A DNA stretch of 64,000 bases from Salinivirgaceae bacterium (GCA_017474765.1 JAFVGW010000004.1:1-64000); one strand, 5' to 3'. Shown: positions 1 to 10,506, counted from the first letter of the stretch. Numbers and translations: made by a program. The notes: generated from the letters alone by a model not told the origin.

Positions 1-78
1 CTAGCAGGTTGCTCCCCAGCAGAGCCTGATTTCGTTTCGCCTGTTGCGGCAATAGTAAGGCATTGTTGTGAATTCGTA

Positions 79-137
79 TCCTAAATTTTGTCCATTAGAA
101 ACAAACGTCCCCTCAAAATCCTAAATTTTGTCCATTA
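79..137 (-). repeat. Two direct repeats, 40-bp period
   Basis: A 19-base unit occurs at 79-97 and 119-137. Read on the minus strand it is TAATGGACAAAATTTAGGA. It contains GGACAAAA, the same core as the 33-bp array at 41966. It lies between the ATP synthase terminator and the left edge of the window, so it could serve a minus-strand gene that starts beyond position 1. I see no convincing gene in 1-78 or 138-342. Confidence 0.6.
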
Positions 138-342
138 TACCTAAAATTATGGAAAACACTATACAAGCAATACCAACAAAAACACACAATCCCTTTGGGG
201 TACGAGCCACTATTTTATCAATGAATAACATCATCGTTCATCATTGTTTTTATTTGTTCACGAAGCGTTTTTCTCTTTCCTCAAAGTTAAAACAAAACCA
301 AATGCAAGACGCTATTTGCAAAAGATTGGTTGCCACCACCCA

Positions 343-372
343 CAAAAAAGCCGCTCTCTTTCGAAGCGGCTT
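343..372 (-). terminator. Intrinsic terminator of the ATP synthase operon
   Basis: AAGCCGCT at 348-355 pairs perfectly with AGCGGCTT at 365-372 across a 9-base loop. Read on the minus strand the hairpin is followed by a run of T. It lies 24 bases beyond the atpC stop codon and so closes the minus-strand operon. Confidence 0.85.
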
Positions 373-395
373 CTTTACCTATTCAGCGTTGACGG

Positions 396-641
396 TTATT
401 TCTCAATCAGCACGTTAACCTTATTGCTTTTAACCTCGACAATGCCGCTTTCCACCTCGAACAGTTGCTCGCTGTGGTCGGCGTTGTCCTCAACAATCCG
501 TATCTGACCTTTGCCCAAAGCCGAAACTATCGGGGCGTGGCTGTTCAGTATCTCAAACGCGCCCATAACGCCAGGTACGCTTACCAGCGTCACGCTGCCG
601 CTGTAAACCGTCTTGTCGGGTGTTACTATTTCTGCAATCAT
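396..641 (-). CDS. atpC: ATP synthase epsilon subunit
   Basis: This 81-residue protein is the epsilon subunit of the F1 central stalk, which couples rotation to catalysis in the beta subunits. It has the N-terminal beta-sandwich signature (IVTPDKTVYSG, VSVPGVMGAFEILNSHAPIVSAL) and ends right after that domain. The C-terminal helical hairpin that inhibits ATP hydrolysis in about 135-residue homologs is absent; such short forms are usual in Bacteroidota. It is the last gene of the minus-strand ATP synthase operon, separated from atpD by two tiny membrane ORFs and followed by a terminator. Confidence 0.93.
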   Translation of the reverse strand: MIAEIVTPDKTVYSGSVTLVSVPGVMGAFEILNSHAPIVSALGKGQIRIVEDNADHSEQLFEVESGIVEVKSNKVNVLIEK

Positions 642-700
642 TTCTTTAAAAGTTTAAAGTTAAAAGTTGAGTCACTTCGCTGTTAAGAAGTTTAGAAGGT

Positions 701-898
701 TTAGTTTTCAGGTTTTTTCTTGCACCACGTATACCGTAAAACAAGTGAAATAATGGCAAGGACAATGATTACTTCATAGTAGAAAAACACGAATCCTGCG
801 GCCAATAAAAGAGCCACACCGCTCACCCAGCGCAATCGCTTTATATTTATTTGTTTACGTTCCTCCTCAATCGCTTTTGATCGCCATAAAGCAACCAC
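701..898 (-). CDS. Small membrane protein of unknown function, between atpD and atpC
   Basis: I do not recognise this 65-residue protein. It starts with GTG at 898; there is no internal methionine. The first 22 residues are charged (EEERKQ then KRLR), followed by one long or two short hydrophobic segments (about 25-56) and a basic tail CKKKPEN. It overlaps the 3' end of the 41-residue ORF upstream by about 50 bases in another frame, so translational coupling is likely. Its place inside the ATP synthase operon suggests co-expression with the enzyme, but no role can be read from the sequence. The GTG start is uncertain. Confidence 0.5.
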   Translation of the reverse strand: MVALWRSKAIEEERKQINIKRLRWVSGVALLLAAGFVFFYYEVIIVLAIISLVLRYTWCKKKPEN

Positions 899-972
899 TT
901 ATCGAAAACGCCAAACAGAGTAAGGACTCCCCAAATAAATAATAGTGCCGCTACTACGATTTTAAAAGTCAT
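847..972 (-). CDS. 41-residue single-span membrane peptide after atpD
   Basis: This short ORF begins with ATG at 972 and encodes a hydrophobic N-terminal span (KIVVAALLFIWGVLTLFGVF) followed by a basic tail (KRLRRNVNK). It starts 63 bases after the atpD stop codon and overlaps the next small ORF. The layout, a clean ATG with one membrane helix and a positive cytoplasmic tail, looks like a real micro-protein. I know no family for it. Chance cannot be excluded at this length. Confidence 0.45.
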   Translation of the reverse strand: MTFKIVVAALLFIWGVLTLFGVFDKWLLYGDQKRLRRNVNK

Positions 973-1034
973 AAATCTTAAATCCTAATTTCTAACTCCT
1001 AATTCCTAATGCCTAGTGCCTAATGCCTTAACAA

Positions 1035-2555
<1,521 letters not shown>

Positions 2556-2572
2556 TTAATAGTTACACTTTT

Positions 2573-3550
2573 TTATTTGTCGCGGTTCAGCAGTTTTTGG
2601 CTCAATTCGCGCAGCGGGCTCACCTCAAGTCCGCGGGCACTCAATTTATCCAAAATCTGCGTTGCCTTGTTATCGTATTCCTCAATTTTTTTCTCACTCA
2701 TTCGGTCGATGCCGTACTTCACATACATTCCTCTGATGGCCTCAATTTTCGCCTCCTCGTCAAACTCCGTGCGCCCCAGCCAGTCGTTCATAGTGGCGCG
2801 GTCTTGCGCCGATGCTGCGTTCAACGCATTGATTAGCAGATAGGTTTTCTTGCCGCACACAATGTCGCCGCCAATGCGCTTACCAAACGTTTCGGGGTTG
2901 CCGAAGGTGTCGAGCAGGTCGTCGCGCAGTTGGAACGCCAGGCCCAGGTTGATGCCGAAGTCGTACAACAGTTGCGCGTCGTCGTCCGATGCACCGCCCA
3001 TTAGCGCGCCCGTTTTCAGGCAGGCGCCGATGAGCACCGATGTCTTCAGCCGAATCATTTCAATGTACTCATTTTCAGTAATATCAGCCCGCTCCTCAAA
3101 CTCCATATCGTACATTTGCCCCTCGCAAACCTCCTGCGCCGTGCGAGTGAACAGTTCGGCTATCTTGCTGAAATTCTCGCTTTTAGTCTGATGCAGAATG
3201 CTGAACGCCTCAACCAGCATTGTGTCGCCCGACAGAATGGCCGTGTTGTCGCCATATTTGGCGGGCACCGTCGGCTTTCCGCGACGGATGGGCGCGCGGT
3301 CCATAACGTCGTCGTGCAGCAGCGTGAAGTTGTGGAACATTTCCCACGCAATGGCGGGCGTGTAGGCGTCGGCAACCTTGCCAGCGTCAAACACTTGGCA
3401 GGCCAGAACCGTCAGCAGCGGACGGATGCGTTTTCCGCCGTTGCCCATTGAGTACACAATAGGCTCGTAAAGCCCCCGCGGCTCGCGCTGCAAAGGCAGT
3501 GCGGCAATGCGCTGCTCAATGGTTTTCAATATGTTGGCCGTGCTTTCCAT
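2573..3550 (-). CDS. Polyprenyl diphosphate synthase (trans-isoprenyl)
   Basis: The protein condenses isopentenyl diphosphate units onto an allylic primer to make the polyprenyl chains used for quinones or other lipids. It has 325 residues with both aspartate-rich motifs: DDVMD at 80-84, followed by RRGKPT, and DDLLD at 210-214, plus GKKTYLLI further on. These bind magnesium and the diphosphates. The residues that set chain length (just before the first motif) do not let me choose between octaprenyl, farnesyl and geranylgeranyl. Its ATG overlaps the stop codon of the upstream epimerase gene (TAATG). It sits inside the ATP synthase operon, which is unusual. Confidence 0.92.
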   Translation of the reverse strand: MESTANILKTIEQRIAALPLQREPRGLYEPIVYSMGNGGKRIRPLLTVLACQVFDAGKVADAYTPAIAWEMFHNFTLLHDDVMDRAPIRRGKPTVPAKYGDNTAILSGDTMLVEAFSILHQTKSENFSKIAELFTRTAQEVCEGQMYDMEFEERADITENEYIEMIRLKTSVLIGACLKTGALMGGASDDDAQLLYDFGINLGLAFQLRDDLLDTFGNPETFGKRIGGDIVCGKKTYLLINALNAASAQDRATMNDWLGRTEFDEEAKIEAIRGMYVKYGIDRMSEKKIEEYDNKATQILDKLSARGLEVSPLRELSQKLLNRDK

Positions 3551-4494
3551 TATTGAATGTTCAGTTCAAAAAGTCCTTTTTCAATTATCTTGCGTATGCC
3601 CTCGTCAACCTTGATGAGCGGACGGTTGAGCAGCGCCTTCATATCCGAGTTGTCGGGTTGGCGGCGGCGCATATCGCCCTCTTTGAGCGGGTCAACGTGC
3701 ACGATTTTCGATTTCGAGCCCGTCTCGCGGATGATTATCTCCGCCAACTCCTTGATTGTCACCTCGCGGTTTCCACCGATGTTTATCACACCGTTCACCA
3801 CCTTGTTCTCGTAAAAGGCTGTCAGACAGGTGTCGATGTTATCGTCGATGTAGCAGAAGGTGCGCGTTTGCAGGCCGTCGCCGTAGATGGTGATGTCGCG
3901 GTTGTTGAGCGCGGCAAGCATAAACTTGCTGATGACAAAATCGCGGCTCTGCTTGGGCCCGTAGGTGTTGAAGAATCGGAAGATGGTGTAGTCAAGGTCG
4001 TACTCCTGCTTGTAAGAGCGCAGAAAGGCCTCGCCGATGTTCTTCACCACCGCGTAGGGCAGACGGCTGTTGAGCGGCGTTGTGTAAACGTTCTGCGGCA
4101 TTTCCACAGGGTCGCCGTAAATCTCCGACGACGATGAGAAAAACACCCGCTTCACGGTTGTGTTCTTCGACAGCGACAGCACGTTCTTGATTCCGTCGAT
4201 GTCGCGCAGCACGCTCACGGGGTATTGCTGCGTGCGCAGAACGCCCACCACGGCTGCAAAGTGGAACACATAGTCGAACTGATAGGTTGTCATAACGGGT
4301 GCAATCTCCGTGTAGTCGTTCACGTCGCACTTGATGAACCTCCAGTTGGTTTTCGGCAGGTTGGGCAGTTTGCCAATGTTGCCTGTCGAAAGGTTATCGA
4401 CAATCACAACATAGTTGTCGGGGTTGCTAATCAACTTTTCAGCCAACGCGCTCCCGATGAATCCCGCTCCTCCTGTCACTAATATCTTATTCAT
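3550..4494 (-). CDS. NAD-dependent nucleotide-sugar epimerase/dehydratase (extended SDR)
   Basis: This 314-residue cytosolic enzyme belongs to the extended short-chain dehydrogenases that act on nucleotide sugars. It has the NAD-binding loop GGAGFIGS (8-15), a conserved VDNLSTG after strand beta-2, the SSS-EIYG catalytic serine region (121-127) and the YAVVK catalytic pair Tyr147/Lys151. UDP-glucose 4-epimerase or UDP-glucuronate decarboxylase are the nearest types I can name; the exact sugar is not decidable by eye. It lies between atpG and the polyprenyl synthase gene and overlaps the latter by one base. Confidence 0.85.
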   Translation of the reverse strand: MNKILVTGGAGFIGSALAEKLISNPDNYVVIVDNLSTGNIGKLPNLPKTNWRFIKCDVNDYTEIAPVMTTYQFDYVFHFAAVVGVLRTQQYPVSVLRDIDGIKNVLSLSKNTTVKRVFFSSSSEIYGDPVEMPQNVYTTPLNSRLPYAVVKNIGEAFLRSYKQEYDLDYTIFRFFNTYGPKQSRDFVISKFMLAALNNRDITIYGDGLQTRTFCYIDDNIDTCLTAFYENKVVNGVINIGGNREVTIKELAEIIIRETGSKSKIVHVDPLKEGDMRRRQPDNSDMKALLNRPLIKVDEGIRKIIEKGLFELNIQ

Positions 4495-4504
4495 TCTCTT
4501 TCAA

Positions 4505-5380
4505 TTATTCTTTAAGAGCGTCGGCGCCGCCCACAATTTCAGTAATCTCGTTGGTGATGGCCGCCTGACGCGCCTTGTTGTACTGCAGATTGAGCGTGCG
4601 CAGCAGTTCGGTTGCGTTGTCGGTGGCCTTGTGCATTGCTGTCATTCGCGCGGCGTGCTCTGCGGCGTACGAGTTGAGTACGGCCTTGTAGAACTGCATT
4701 CGCAGCGACATTGGCAGAATCTTCTCCACCAGGCTCTCCTCCGACGGCTCAAAGATGTAGTTTGTGGCCGTGTTTTTGCCTCCAGCCTCGGCTGCGGGCA
4801 CAATGGGCAGCAGTTGCTCTGTGGTCACCACCTGCGTCGATGCGTTCTTGAAGAAGTTGTAAACCAGCACCACCTTGTCGTACTTGCCTGCGGCAAAGTC
4901 GCCCATTATTTGGTCGATGATGGGCAGGGCGTGGGCAAAGTCGAGTGTCGAGTACAACTCGTTGAACTCCGTCACCTCAAGTTTGCTGCGTTTGGCGAAC
5001 TCAAAGGCGTTCTTGCCGATTGCAATCACGTCGGCGTTGGTGAGCCCCTGCGCCCGTTGCTCTGCAATCACCTGATTGATAGCCTTGTTCACATTCGCGT
5101 TGAACGCGCCGCACAAGCCGCGGTTCGAGTTGATGGCAACCACCAGCAGGCGGGTGCCGTCGCCGTGGCCTTTGGTGAAGGCGCACTCACCCGACTCGTT
5201 CAGCGTCTCCGACAGGTTCGCCAGTATTTCGGCCAGTTTGTTGGCAAAAGGCCGAAGTTTGATAACGGCGTCTTGAGCCTTGCGCAGTTTGGCCGCCGAC
5301 ACAAGTTTCATTGCACTTGTGACCTGCCGCGTGGTCTGCACCGAAGCAATTCTTTGCCTGATTTCCTTCAGGTTTGCCAT
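4505..5380 (-). CDS. atpG: ATP synthase gamma subunit
   Basis: The gamma subunit forms the rotating shaft of F1. The 291-residue protein has the family's N-terminal helix (MANLKEIRQRIASVQTTRQV then SAMKLVSAAKLRKAQ), the central SNRGLCGAFN motif and the C-terminal helix ending ITNEITEIVGGADALKE. Length and ends are normal. It lies 12 bases after atpA and is followed by the nucleotide-sugar epimerase gene at a 10-base gap. Confidence 0.97.
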   Translation of the reverse strand: MANLKEIRQRIASVQTTRQVTSAMKLVSAAKLRKAQDAVIKLRPFANKLAEILANLSETLNESGECAFTKGHGDGTRLLVVAINSNRGLCGAFNANVNKAINQVIAEQRAQGLTNADVIAIGKNAFEFAKRSKLEVTEFNELYSTLDFAHALPIIDQIMGDFAAGKYDKVVLVYNFFKNASTQVVTTEQLLPIVPAAEAGGKNTATNYIFEPSEESLVEKILPMSLRMQFYKAVLNSYAAEHAARMTAMHKATDNATELLRTLNLQYNKARQAAITNEITEIVGGADALKE

Positions 5381-5392
5381 AGCGTTTTACTT

Positions 5393-6997
5393 TTAGTTTG
5401 CGTATTTAGCCGATACTTCTTTAACTGTCTCTTTTATAACGTTTTCAGCGTTCTCGGTCAATGTGCCCGCCTTCAGTTCGTCAAGCGTGTCGCGGTGCTT
5501 CAGTTCCATTGTCTCAAGGAAATCGGCCTCAAAATCGCGCACCTTGTTGATTGGCACGTCGGCGAGCAAGCCCTTCACGCCGCAGTAGATGATGGCAATC
5601 TGCTTCTCCACGGGCATTGGGGCGTACTGTCCCTGCTTTAGAATCTCAACGTTCTTGCGACCCTTGTCGAGCACGGCCTTTGTGGCGGCGTCAAGGTCAG
5701 AGCCGAATTTCGAGAACGCCTCCAACTCACGGAACTGCGCCTGGTCGATTTTCAGCGTACCAGCCACCTTCTTCATACTCTTAATCTGCGCGTTACCACC
5801 CACACGCGATACCGAGATACCCACGTTGATGGCAGGGCGGATGCCCGAGTTGAACAGGTCCGACTCAAGGTAAATCTGTCCGTCGGTGATTGAGATGACG
5901 TTGGTCGGGATGTAGGCCGAAACGTCGCCTGCCTGCGTCTCAATGATTGGCAGCGCGGTGAGTGAGCCTCCACCCTTCACAAGCGGCTCGCCGTTCTCGT
6001 CCTTGGCGTTCTTCAGCACAGGCGGAAGGTCGTTCATTTGGCGCGCAACCTCGTCGCTCTCAATGATTTTCGCGGCACGCTCCAGCAAACGGCTGTGCAA
6101 GTAAAAGACGTCGCCAGGGTAAGCCTCGCGGCCAGGCGGACGACGAAGCAGCAGCGACACCTCACGGTACGACACGGCCTGTTTCGAAAGGTCGTCGTAC
6201 ACAACCAGCGCAGGACGGCCAGTGTCGCGGAAGAACTCGCCAATGGCGGCGCCCGCAAACGGCGCGTTGAACTGCATTGCGGCAGGGTCCGAAGCCGTTG
6301 CCGAAACAATTATTGTATAGGCCATTGCGCCGTGACGCTCAAGCGTTTTGGCGATGTTGGCCACGGTGCTGCCCTTCTGCCCGATTGCCACGTAGATGCA
6401 GTAAACGGGTTTTCCAGCGTCGTAGAAACTCTTTTGGTTGATGATGGTGTCAATGGCGATGGCCGTTTTTCCTGTCTGACGGTCGCCAATGATAAGTTCG
6501 CGCTGTCCGCGGCCGATTGGCGTCATAGCGTCAACAGGTTTCAGGCCCGTCTGCAGCGGCTCCTTCACAGGCTGACGGAACAGAACGCCAGGCGCCTTGC
6601 GCTCCAGCGGCATTTCGTAGAGTTTGCCAGTGATGGGGCCCTTGCCGTCGATGGGCTCGCCAATGGTGTTGATGATGCGGCCCAGCAGCCCCTCGCCCAC
6701 GTTGATTGACGCGATGTGGCGGGTGCGCTTCACGGTGTCGCCCTCCTTGATTCCCTCCGACGGGCCCAGCAAAACGGCGCCCACGTTGTCCTCCTCAAGG
6801 TTCTGCACAATGCCCTTCACGCCGTTCTCGAACTCGATAAGTTCGTTCGACTGCGCGTTCGACAGCCCGTAGATGCGTGCGATGCCGTCGCCGATGGTCA
6901 GCACGGTGCCCACCTCGTCAAATTCGTTTGCCGATTTGAAGCCCTCAAGTTGCTGCTTCAGAACCGATGATATTTCCGATGGTTTGATATCTGCCAT
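5393..6997 (-). CDS. atpA: ATP synthase alpha subunit
   Basis: This is the non-catalytic nucleotide-binding subunit of the F1 hexamer. The 534-residue protein has the Walker A loop GDRQTGKT at 171-178, DGIARIYGL near residue 37 and the region around [17 protein letters not shown] that supplies the conserved arginine to the catalytic site. It is slightly longer than the roughly 500-residue E. coli homolog. Genes upstream (atpH) and downstream (atpG) lie 12-17 bases away, consistent with one transcript. Confidence 0.98.
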   Translation of the reverse strand: MADIKPSEISSVLKQQLEGFKSANEFDEVGTVLTIGDGIARIYGLSNAQSNELIEFENGVKGIVQNLEEDNVGAVLLGPSEGIKEGDTVKRTRHIASINVGEGLLGRIINTIGEPIDGKGPITGKLYEMPLERKAPGVLFRQPVKEPLQTGLKPVDAMTPIGRGQRELIIGDRQTGKTAIAIDTIINQKSFYDAGKPVYCIYVAIGQKGSTVANIAKTLERHGAMAYTIIVSATASDPAAMQFNAPFAGAAIGEFFRDTGRPALVVYDDLSKQAVSYREVSLLLRRPPGREAYPGDVFYLHSRLLERAAKIIESDEVARQMNDLPPVLKNAKDENGEPLVKGGGSLTALPIIETQAGDVSAYIPTNVISITDGQIYLESDLFNSGIRPAINVGISVSRVGGNAQIKSMKKVAGTLKIDQAQFRELEAFSKFGSDLDAATKAVLDKGRKNVEILKQGQYAPMPVEKQIAIIYCGVKGLLADVPINKVRDFEADFLETMELKHRDTLDELKAGTLTENAENVIKETVKEVSAKYAN

Positions 6998-7014
6998 AAT
7001 ATTTTGGTTTTTAT

Positions 7015-7560
7015 CTAATTAATCGATGTTTGAGTAAATTTCTGTTTCAGGTTGTTCAGTTTCGAACTGACGCTTGCGTCCAACTGTTGGTCGCCAATGC
7101 GAAGCACGAAACCGCCAATCAGGCTCGGGTCCTCCGACGCTGTCATTTCCACCTCCGACTTGCACAGTTCGGCAATGGCCTTGCGCAGGCGTTCGGTCGT
7201 CTTTTCGTCGATGGGCGCGGCCGTGGTGATGTGCACTTGGCGGATGTTGGCGTAATCGTAGAATCGGCTCGCAAAATTGCGGCACATTGCGCCAATGTAG
7301 CGCTCGCGGCGGTTGGCCACCACCATTTGCAGAAATGCGAGTGTCAGCGCGTCAACCTTGCCGCTGAAAATCTTGTCGAACGCCTTTGCCTTTGCCGACG
7401 GCTTGATGACGGGGCTTTCGGCCACTTGCACCATTTCGGGCAGGGCGCACACTTGAGCCACAAGGTCGGTGTCGGCTTTCACGCGCTCCACCAGTTTCTT
7501 CTCCTGTGCCAGTTCAAAGAGTGCCTTGGCGTATCTGACGGCTATTCTGCTTTGGTCCAT
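7015..7560 (-). CDS. atpH: ATP synthase delta subunit
   Basis: The delta subunit is the peripheral-stalk link between F1 and the b subunits (OSCP in mitochondria). The 181-residue protein starts with the family motif [14 protein letters not shown] and carries the C-terminal signature [21 protein letters not shown] with the following S-K-L pattern. It starts one base after the atpF stop codon, which suggests coupled translation. Length is normal. Confidence 0.95.
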   Translation of the reverse strand: MDQSRIAVRYAKALFELAQEKKLVERVKADTDLVAQVCALPEMVQVAESPVIKPSAKAKAFDKIFSGKVDALTLAFLQMVVANRRERYIGAMCRNFASRFYDYANIRQVHITTAAPIDEKTTERLRKAIAELCKSEVEMTASEDPSLIGGFVLRIGDQQLDASVSSKLNNLKQKFTQTSIN

Positions 7561-7561
7561 A

Positions 7562-8056
7562 TCAGTTCAGGTTTGATTGTTGCAGAATGTCGTCAATGAG
7601 TTCGGCCTGTTTCTTCTTGTCGGAAAGTTCCTTTGTCAGGATTTTCTCGGCAATCTCAATTGAGAGCGAAGCCACTTGGTCCTTCAACTCGTTCATTGCG
7701 GCGCGCTTCTCGTCGTCGATGAGTTTGCGGGCCTGTGCCAGAATCTTGTCGGCTTCGGCCTTGGCCGTCTCTTTCGACTCCTCGATAATCTTGTCCTTCA
7801 TTTCGCGGGCCTCGCGCACAATTTTGTCGCGTTCGGCGCGTGCTTCCTTCATAATTTGCTCGTTTTCAGCCTTCAGACCAGCCATTTCCTTTTTGGCGTT
7901 CTCGGCCGAGTTGAGCGCGTCCTCAATGTTCTTTGTCCGCTCCTCAACCATTTTCAGGATTGGCTTCCAGGCGAATTTCGCAAGCAGGAAGACCAGCACC
8001 AGGAAGATTAGGACGGTCCAGAAAAGCAATCCGATTTGTGGGGTTACTAAATCCAT
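7562..8056 (-). CDS. atpF: ATP synthase b subunit
   Basis: This is the membrane-anchored peripheral stalk of Fo. The 164-residue protein has one N-terminal span (IGLLFWTVLIFLVLVFLLAKF, residues 8-28) followed by a long, highly charged helix rich in Glu, Lys and Ala from about 35 to 150, as expected for the dimeric coiled coil. It is preceded by atpE and followed immediately by atpH. Confidence 0.95.
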   Translation of the reverse strand: MDLVTPQIGLLFWTVLIFLVLVFLLAKFAWKPILKMVEERTKNIEDALNSAENAKKEMAGLKAENEQIMKEARAERDKIVREAREMKDKIIEESKETAKAEADKILAQARKLIDDEKRAAMNELKDQVASLSIEIAEKILTKELSDKKKQAELIDDILQQSNLN

Positions 8057-8141
8057 ATTGTTTCGTTTTTAGTTTCCTTTTTAAAATGCCCTTGCAGCCA
8101 ATCGCTGCAAGTGGCATTTAGTTGTTTTTGGTGTTTGCCGA

Positions 8142-8366
8142 TTACAACGAAGCAAGCAGTGATACAACGATTGCGAACAGTGCGCAACCCTCAACCAATG
8201 CAGCCGAGATAATCATATTGGTTTGCACCTGACCAGCAGCCTCAGGCTGACGGGCAATGGCGTCCATTGCCTGACCGCCGATACGACCGATACCCAAACC
8301 TGCACCAATTACTGCGAGACCAGCACCTAACACTGCCAAACCCGCACCTACTGAAAATGGTTCCAT
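8142..8366 (-). CDS. atpE: ATP synthase c subunit
   Basis: This 74-residue hairpin forms the rotor ring. Helix 1 has the glycine-repeat packing pattern (GAGLAVLGAGLAVIGAGLGIG), the polar loop is ARQPE (38-42), and helix 2 carries the ion-binding Glu59 in AALVEGCAL. Glu59 is followed by Gly, and helix 1 lacks the glutamine seen in sodium-binding rings, so I infer proton coupling. The gene is followed by an 85-base gap before atpF and preceded by the gene for a secreted protein of unknown role. Confidence 0.96.
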   Translation of the reverse strand: MEPFSVGAGLAVLGAGLAVIGAGLGIGRIGGQAMDAIARQPEAAGQVQTNMIISAALVEGCALFAIVVSLLASL

Positions 8367-8401
8367 AAAATTTAATTTTTAAATTAAACGTAAGTTCTTT
8401 A

Positions 8402-8968
8402 TTAATAATTACTTATATTGCTTCTATAATATTCCACATCGCCATCAGCCTTAAAAACAGTTTTTGTGTATCCACTCATCATTTCATAATTATAAATGGA
8501 AACAGTCATTTGCTGAATTTTTTTCTGATAACCCAACGTCATCTTTACATTGGGTTCCGATTTATGCTCGCCAAACAGCACCATACCAGATTTGAAGTTC
8601 CAGCCTGCCTCTTTCAAATCCTCTGCATACTTTCCAACAGCGTCCCATTCGCAGTCGGAAACCTTTGCCAGAAGATTCCTCAATTCGCAATTTGGTGTCA
8701 GAAAAGTTATCACTTCAAATGCTCCAAATTCAGGCAGAACCAAATTCTCGGTCAACTTGTTTTTTGGCAAATATTTGGTAACCAATTCAATTTCGTTATC
8801 CAGCAATGAAAGGTATGTCTGTTCGTCAATCGAAATGGTTGCGTCGGCAGTAAGGTTTTGGATTTCGGATTTAATTCTCGCGTCACGCACGGAATCGCCC
8901 GTGAATGCCTGCGCCCACAGCAGGGTGCCCGCAAAAACCATAACCGCCGATAACAGAATCTTTTTCAT
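8402..8968 (-). CDS. Secreted protein of unknown function between atpB and atpE
   Basis: The 188-residue protein starts at the ATG at 8968, giving a clear signal peptide (KKILLSAVMVFAGTLLWAQA, cleavage after about residue 20). An in-frame extension upstream would add 12 basic residues and spoil the signal. The mature part is a mixed alpha/beta domain; its C-terminal half reads like alternating strands (VKMTLGYQKKIQQMTVSIYNYE). It has no lipobox and no membrane span, so it is probably periplasmic. I do not recognise a family. It lies between the a- and c-subunit genes of the ATP synthase operon, only 35 bases upstream of atpE. Confidence 0.75.
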   Translation of the reverse strand: MKKILLSAVMVFAGTLLWAQAFTGDSVRDARIKSEIQNLTADATISIDEQTYLSLLDNEIELVTKYLPKNKLTENLVLPEFGAFEVITFLTPNCELRNLLAKVSDCEWDAVGKYAEDLKEAGWNFKSGMVLFGEHKSEPNVKMTLGYQKKIQQMTVSIYNYEMMSGYTKTVFKADGDVEYYRSNISNY

Positions 8969-8992
8969 TTTTCTAACCAATTTTTCCTTTAT

Positions 8993-9020
8993 CGGACGCG
9001 GCACGCCACGTCCCTACATT
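8993..9020. repeat. Dispersed palindromic element, copy 1
   Basis: The intergenic stretch between atpB and the secreted-protein gene holds AATGTAGGGACGT on the minus strand followed by GCGTCCG, an imperfect palindrome. A close copy lies on the plus strand at 55967-55993. Neither copy is coding. Confidence 0.55.
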
Positions 9021-9075
9021 TGTCTTAAATTGTTAATTATTAAATTCTAACTCCTAAATCCTAATTCCTAACTAA

Positions 9076-10164
9076 TCAATGTTTCACCGCCATACCAATA
9101 TACATTGCCGTCAGCATTGTGAAAATGTAGGCCTGAAGCGCTGCAACGAGCAACTCCAGAACATCCATAAACAGCACAAAGACAATGGAAACGGGCGAAA
9201 TCAGCACGCTCTTGAATATGAATATCAGCGAAATGAAACTCAATACGATAATGTGGCCCGCGGTAATGTTGGCGAACAATCGAATCATTAGCGAGAAGGG
9301 CTTGGTGAACAGGCCTATCAACTCAATCACCGTCATTATCGGCTTGACCAGAACGGGCGGGCCAGGCATCCAAACAATCTCTTTCCAATAGTGCTTCGAG
9401 CCTGATACATTGGTAATTATGAATGTGAACAGGGCCAGCAGCATTGTTACGGCAATGTTGCCTGTCAGGTTGGCGCCCATTGGCAGCAGGCCGAGCATAT
9501 TGTTTATCCAAATGAAGAAGAAGAGCGTGAGCAGGTAGGGCAGATACTTGCGGTAGTGCGCTTCGCCCAGGTTGGGCACTGCAATCTCGTCTTTGACAAA
9601 GAGAATGAGCGGCTCGGTGAATCCGCGCAGGCCTGTGGGCACTTCGCCGTATTTTTTGTAGCCGCGCGCGGTGGCAATGAAAATCCAGAGCAGCAGAATG
9701 GCCGAGAGCATCATCGAAGCCACGTTTTTGGTTATCGAAAGGTCGAGCGGTGCGGCGTTCAGAATGGCGCCGTGCTCGTCGTGCCTGAGTTGGCCGTTCT
9801 CTGCAAAGTAAATCTTGTCGTGGTGCAGAATGTACTCACGGCTGCCCCCGCCACGCACAACGGTTTTCTTGCCTTCGTCAAACGCCGACGACATAAAAAC
9901 GTCAAGGTGGCCGTCGCTATATAATATAATAGGTAGCGGAATGGCCACTGCCGACTCGCTGCCGTCGGGTGCCGAGCGGTCGTAGAAGTGCCACGAGTGC
10001 GAGTCTTTTATGTGGTGCATTATGACTTCGCCCGCGTCGAAGCCTTTTTCTGACGGTGCAATGGCTGCCGCCGTGTCGGTCTGATTCGTAATGGTGTCTT
10101 GCGCAAATATCGGGTTTGCCGCCAACAAAAGGCACGTTGCAACCAATGATTTTAAAAGTCCCAT
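9076..10164 (-). CDS. atpB: ATP synthase a subunit with secreted N-terminal extension
   Basis: This Fo subunit forms the proton half-channels against the c ring. I start it at the ATG at 10164 (362 residues), which gives a signal peptide MGLLKSLVATCLLLAANPIFA. The open frame runs 60 codons further upstream but that part looks non-coding. After the signal there is a hydrophilic periplasmic domain of about 130 residues that includes HHIKDSHSWHFYD, as in other Bacteroidota. Five to six membrane helices follow, with the essential arginine Arg295 in MIRLFANITAGH and the LLVAALQAYIFTML helix near the end. It is the first gene of the operon. Confidence 0.96.
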   Translation of the reverse strand: MGLLKSLVATCLLLAANPIFAQDTITNQTDTAAAIAPSEKGFDAGEVIMHHIKDSHSWHFYDRSAPDGSESAVAIPLPIILYSDGHLDVFMSSAFDEGKKTVVRGGGSREYILHHDKIYFAENGQLRHDEHGAILNAAPLDLSITKNVASMMLSAILLLWIFIATARGYKKYGEVPTGLRGFTEPLILFVKDEIAVPNLGEAHYRKYLPYLLTLFFFIWINNMLGLLPMGANLTGNIAVTMLLALFTFIITNVSGSKHYWKEIVWMPGPPVLVKPIMTVIELIGLFTKPFSLMIRLFANITAGHIIVLSFISLIFIFKSVLISPVSIVFVLFMDVLELLVAALQAYIFTMLTAMYIGMAVKH

Positions 10165-10469
10165 ATCATCAAAATAATATTCAAGTTTGGCGTAGTTGCT
10201 TAAAGACCACCTATTTGGCGAATCAGGAACGACTACGTAATTTTCCGCTCGAAAGCGTCTTTTAAAGGTAGAATATTTTTTGATTGGGTGATACTCTGTG
10301 AAGGAAAAAAAATACATGCCCGATTGTAAACATTTGGCCGCCAATAAAAAACAGTGTCGAACTCCTATGACATTCGATTCTTTGGGCTACGGATGAAACC
10401 ATAATCATGTGAACACCAATCTATGAAATAGTAATAAAACCTCTCTTTTTTCAAACTTCTTATTTGCTT

Positions 10470-10506
10470 GATTATCAAGGCGCACCATTTTGGTGCGATG
10501 TTACGT
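10470..10506 (+). promoter_or_regulatory. TGATTATCA plus GCACCA palindrome, copy 1
   Basis: TGATTATCA at 10470-10478 is followed by the inverted repeat GCACCA-TTT-TGGTGC at 10483-10497. The GG of TTTTGGTGCG lies 23 bp after the start of TGATTATCA. The same arrangement, with the same spacing, recurs at 20534. It resembles the -24 half of the three sigma-54-like promoters in this window, but the expected GC at -12 is CG here. It lies in the 538-base divergent gap between atpB and the barrel gene at 10703. Elsewhere in that gap I see only AT-rich sequence. Confidence 0.5.

Noticed and set aside
1..63. A 20-codon minus-strand ORF at the left edge
   Set aside because: It is short, has an unusual composition (several Cys, Trp, Arg) and no supporting context.
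128..507. Short frames left of and over atpC on the plus strand
   Set aside because: They cross the terminator hairpin and the atpC gene and have no recognisable features.
8142..8366. Sodium-specific c ring
   Set aside because: The ion-binding glutamate is followed by Gly and the helix-1 glutamine of sodium-type rings is absent.
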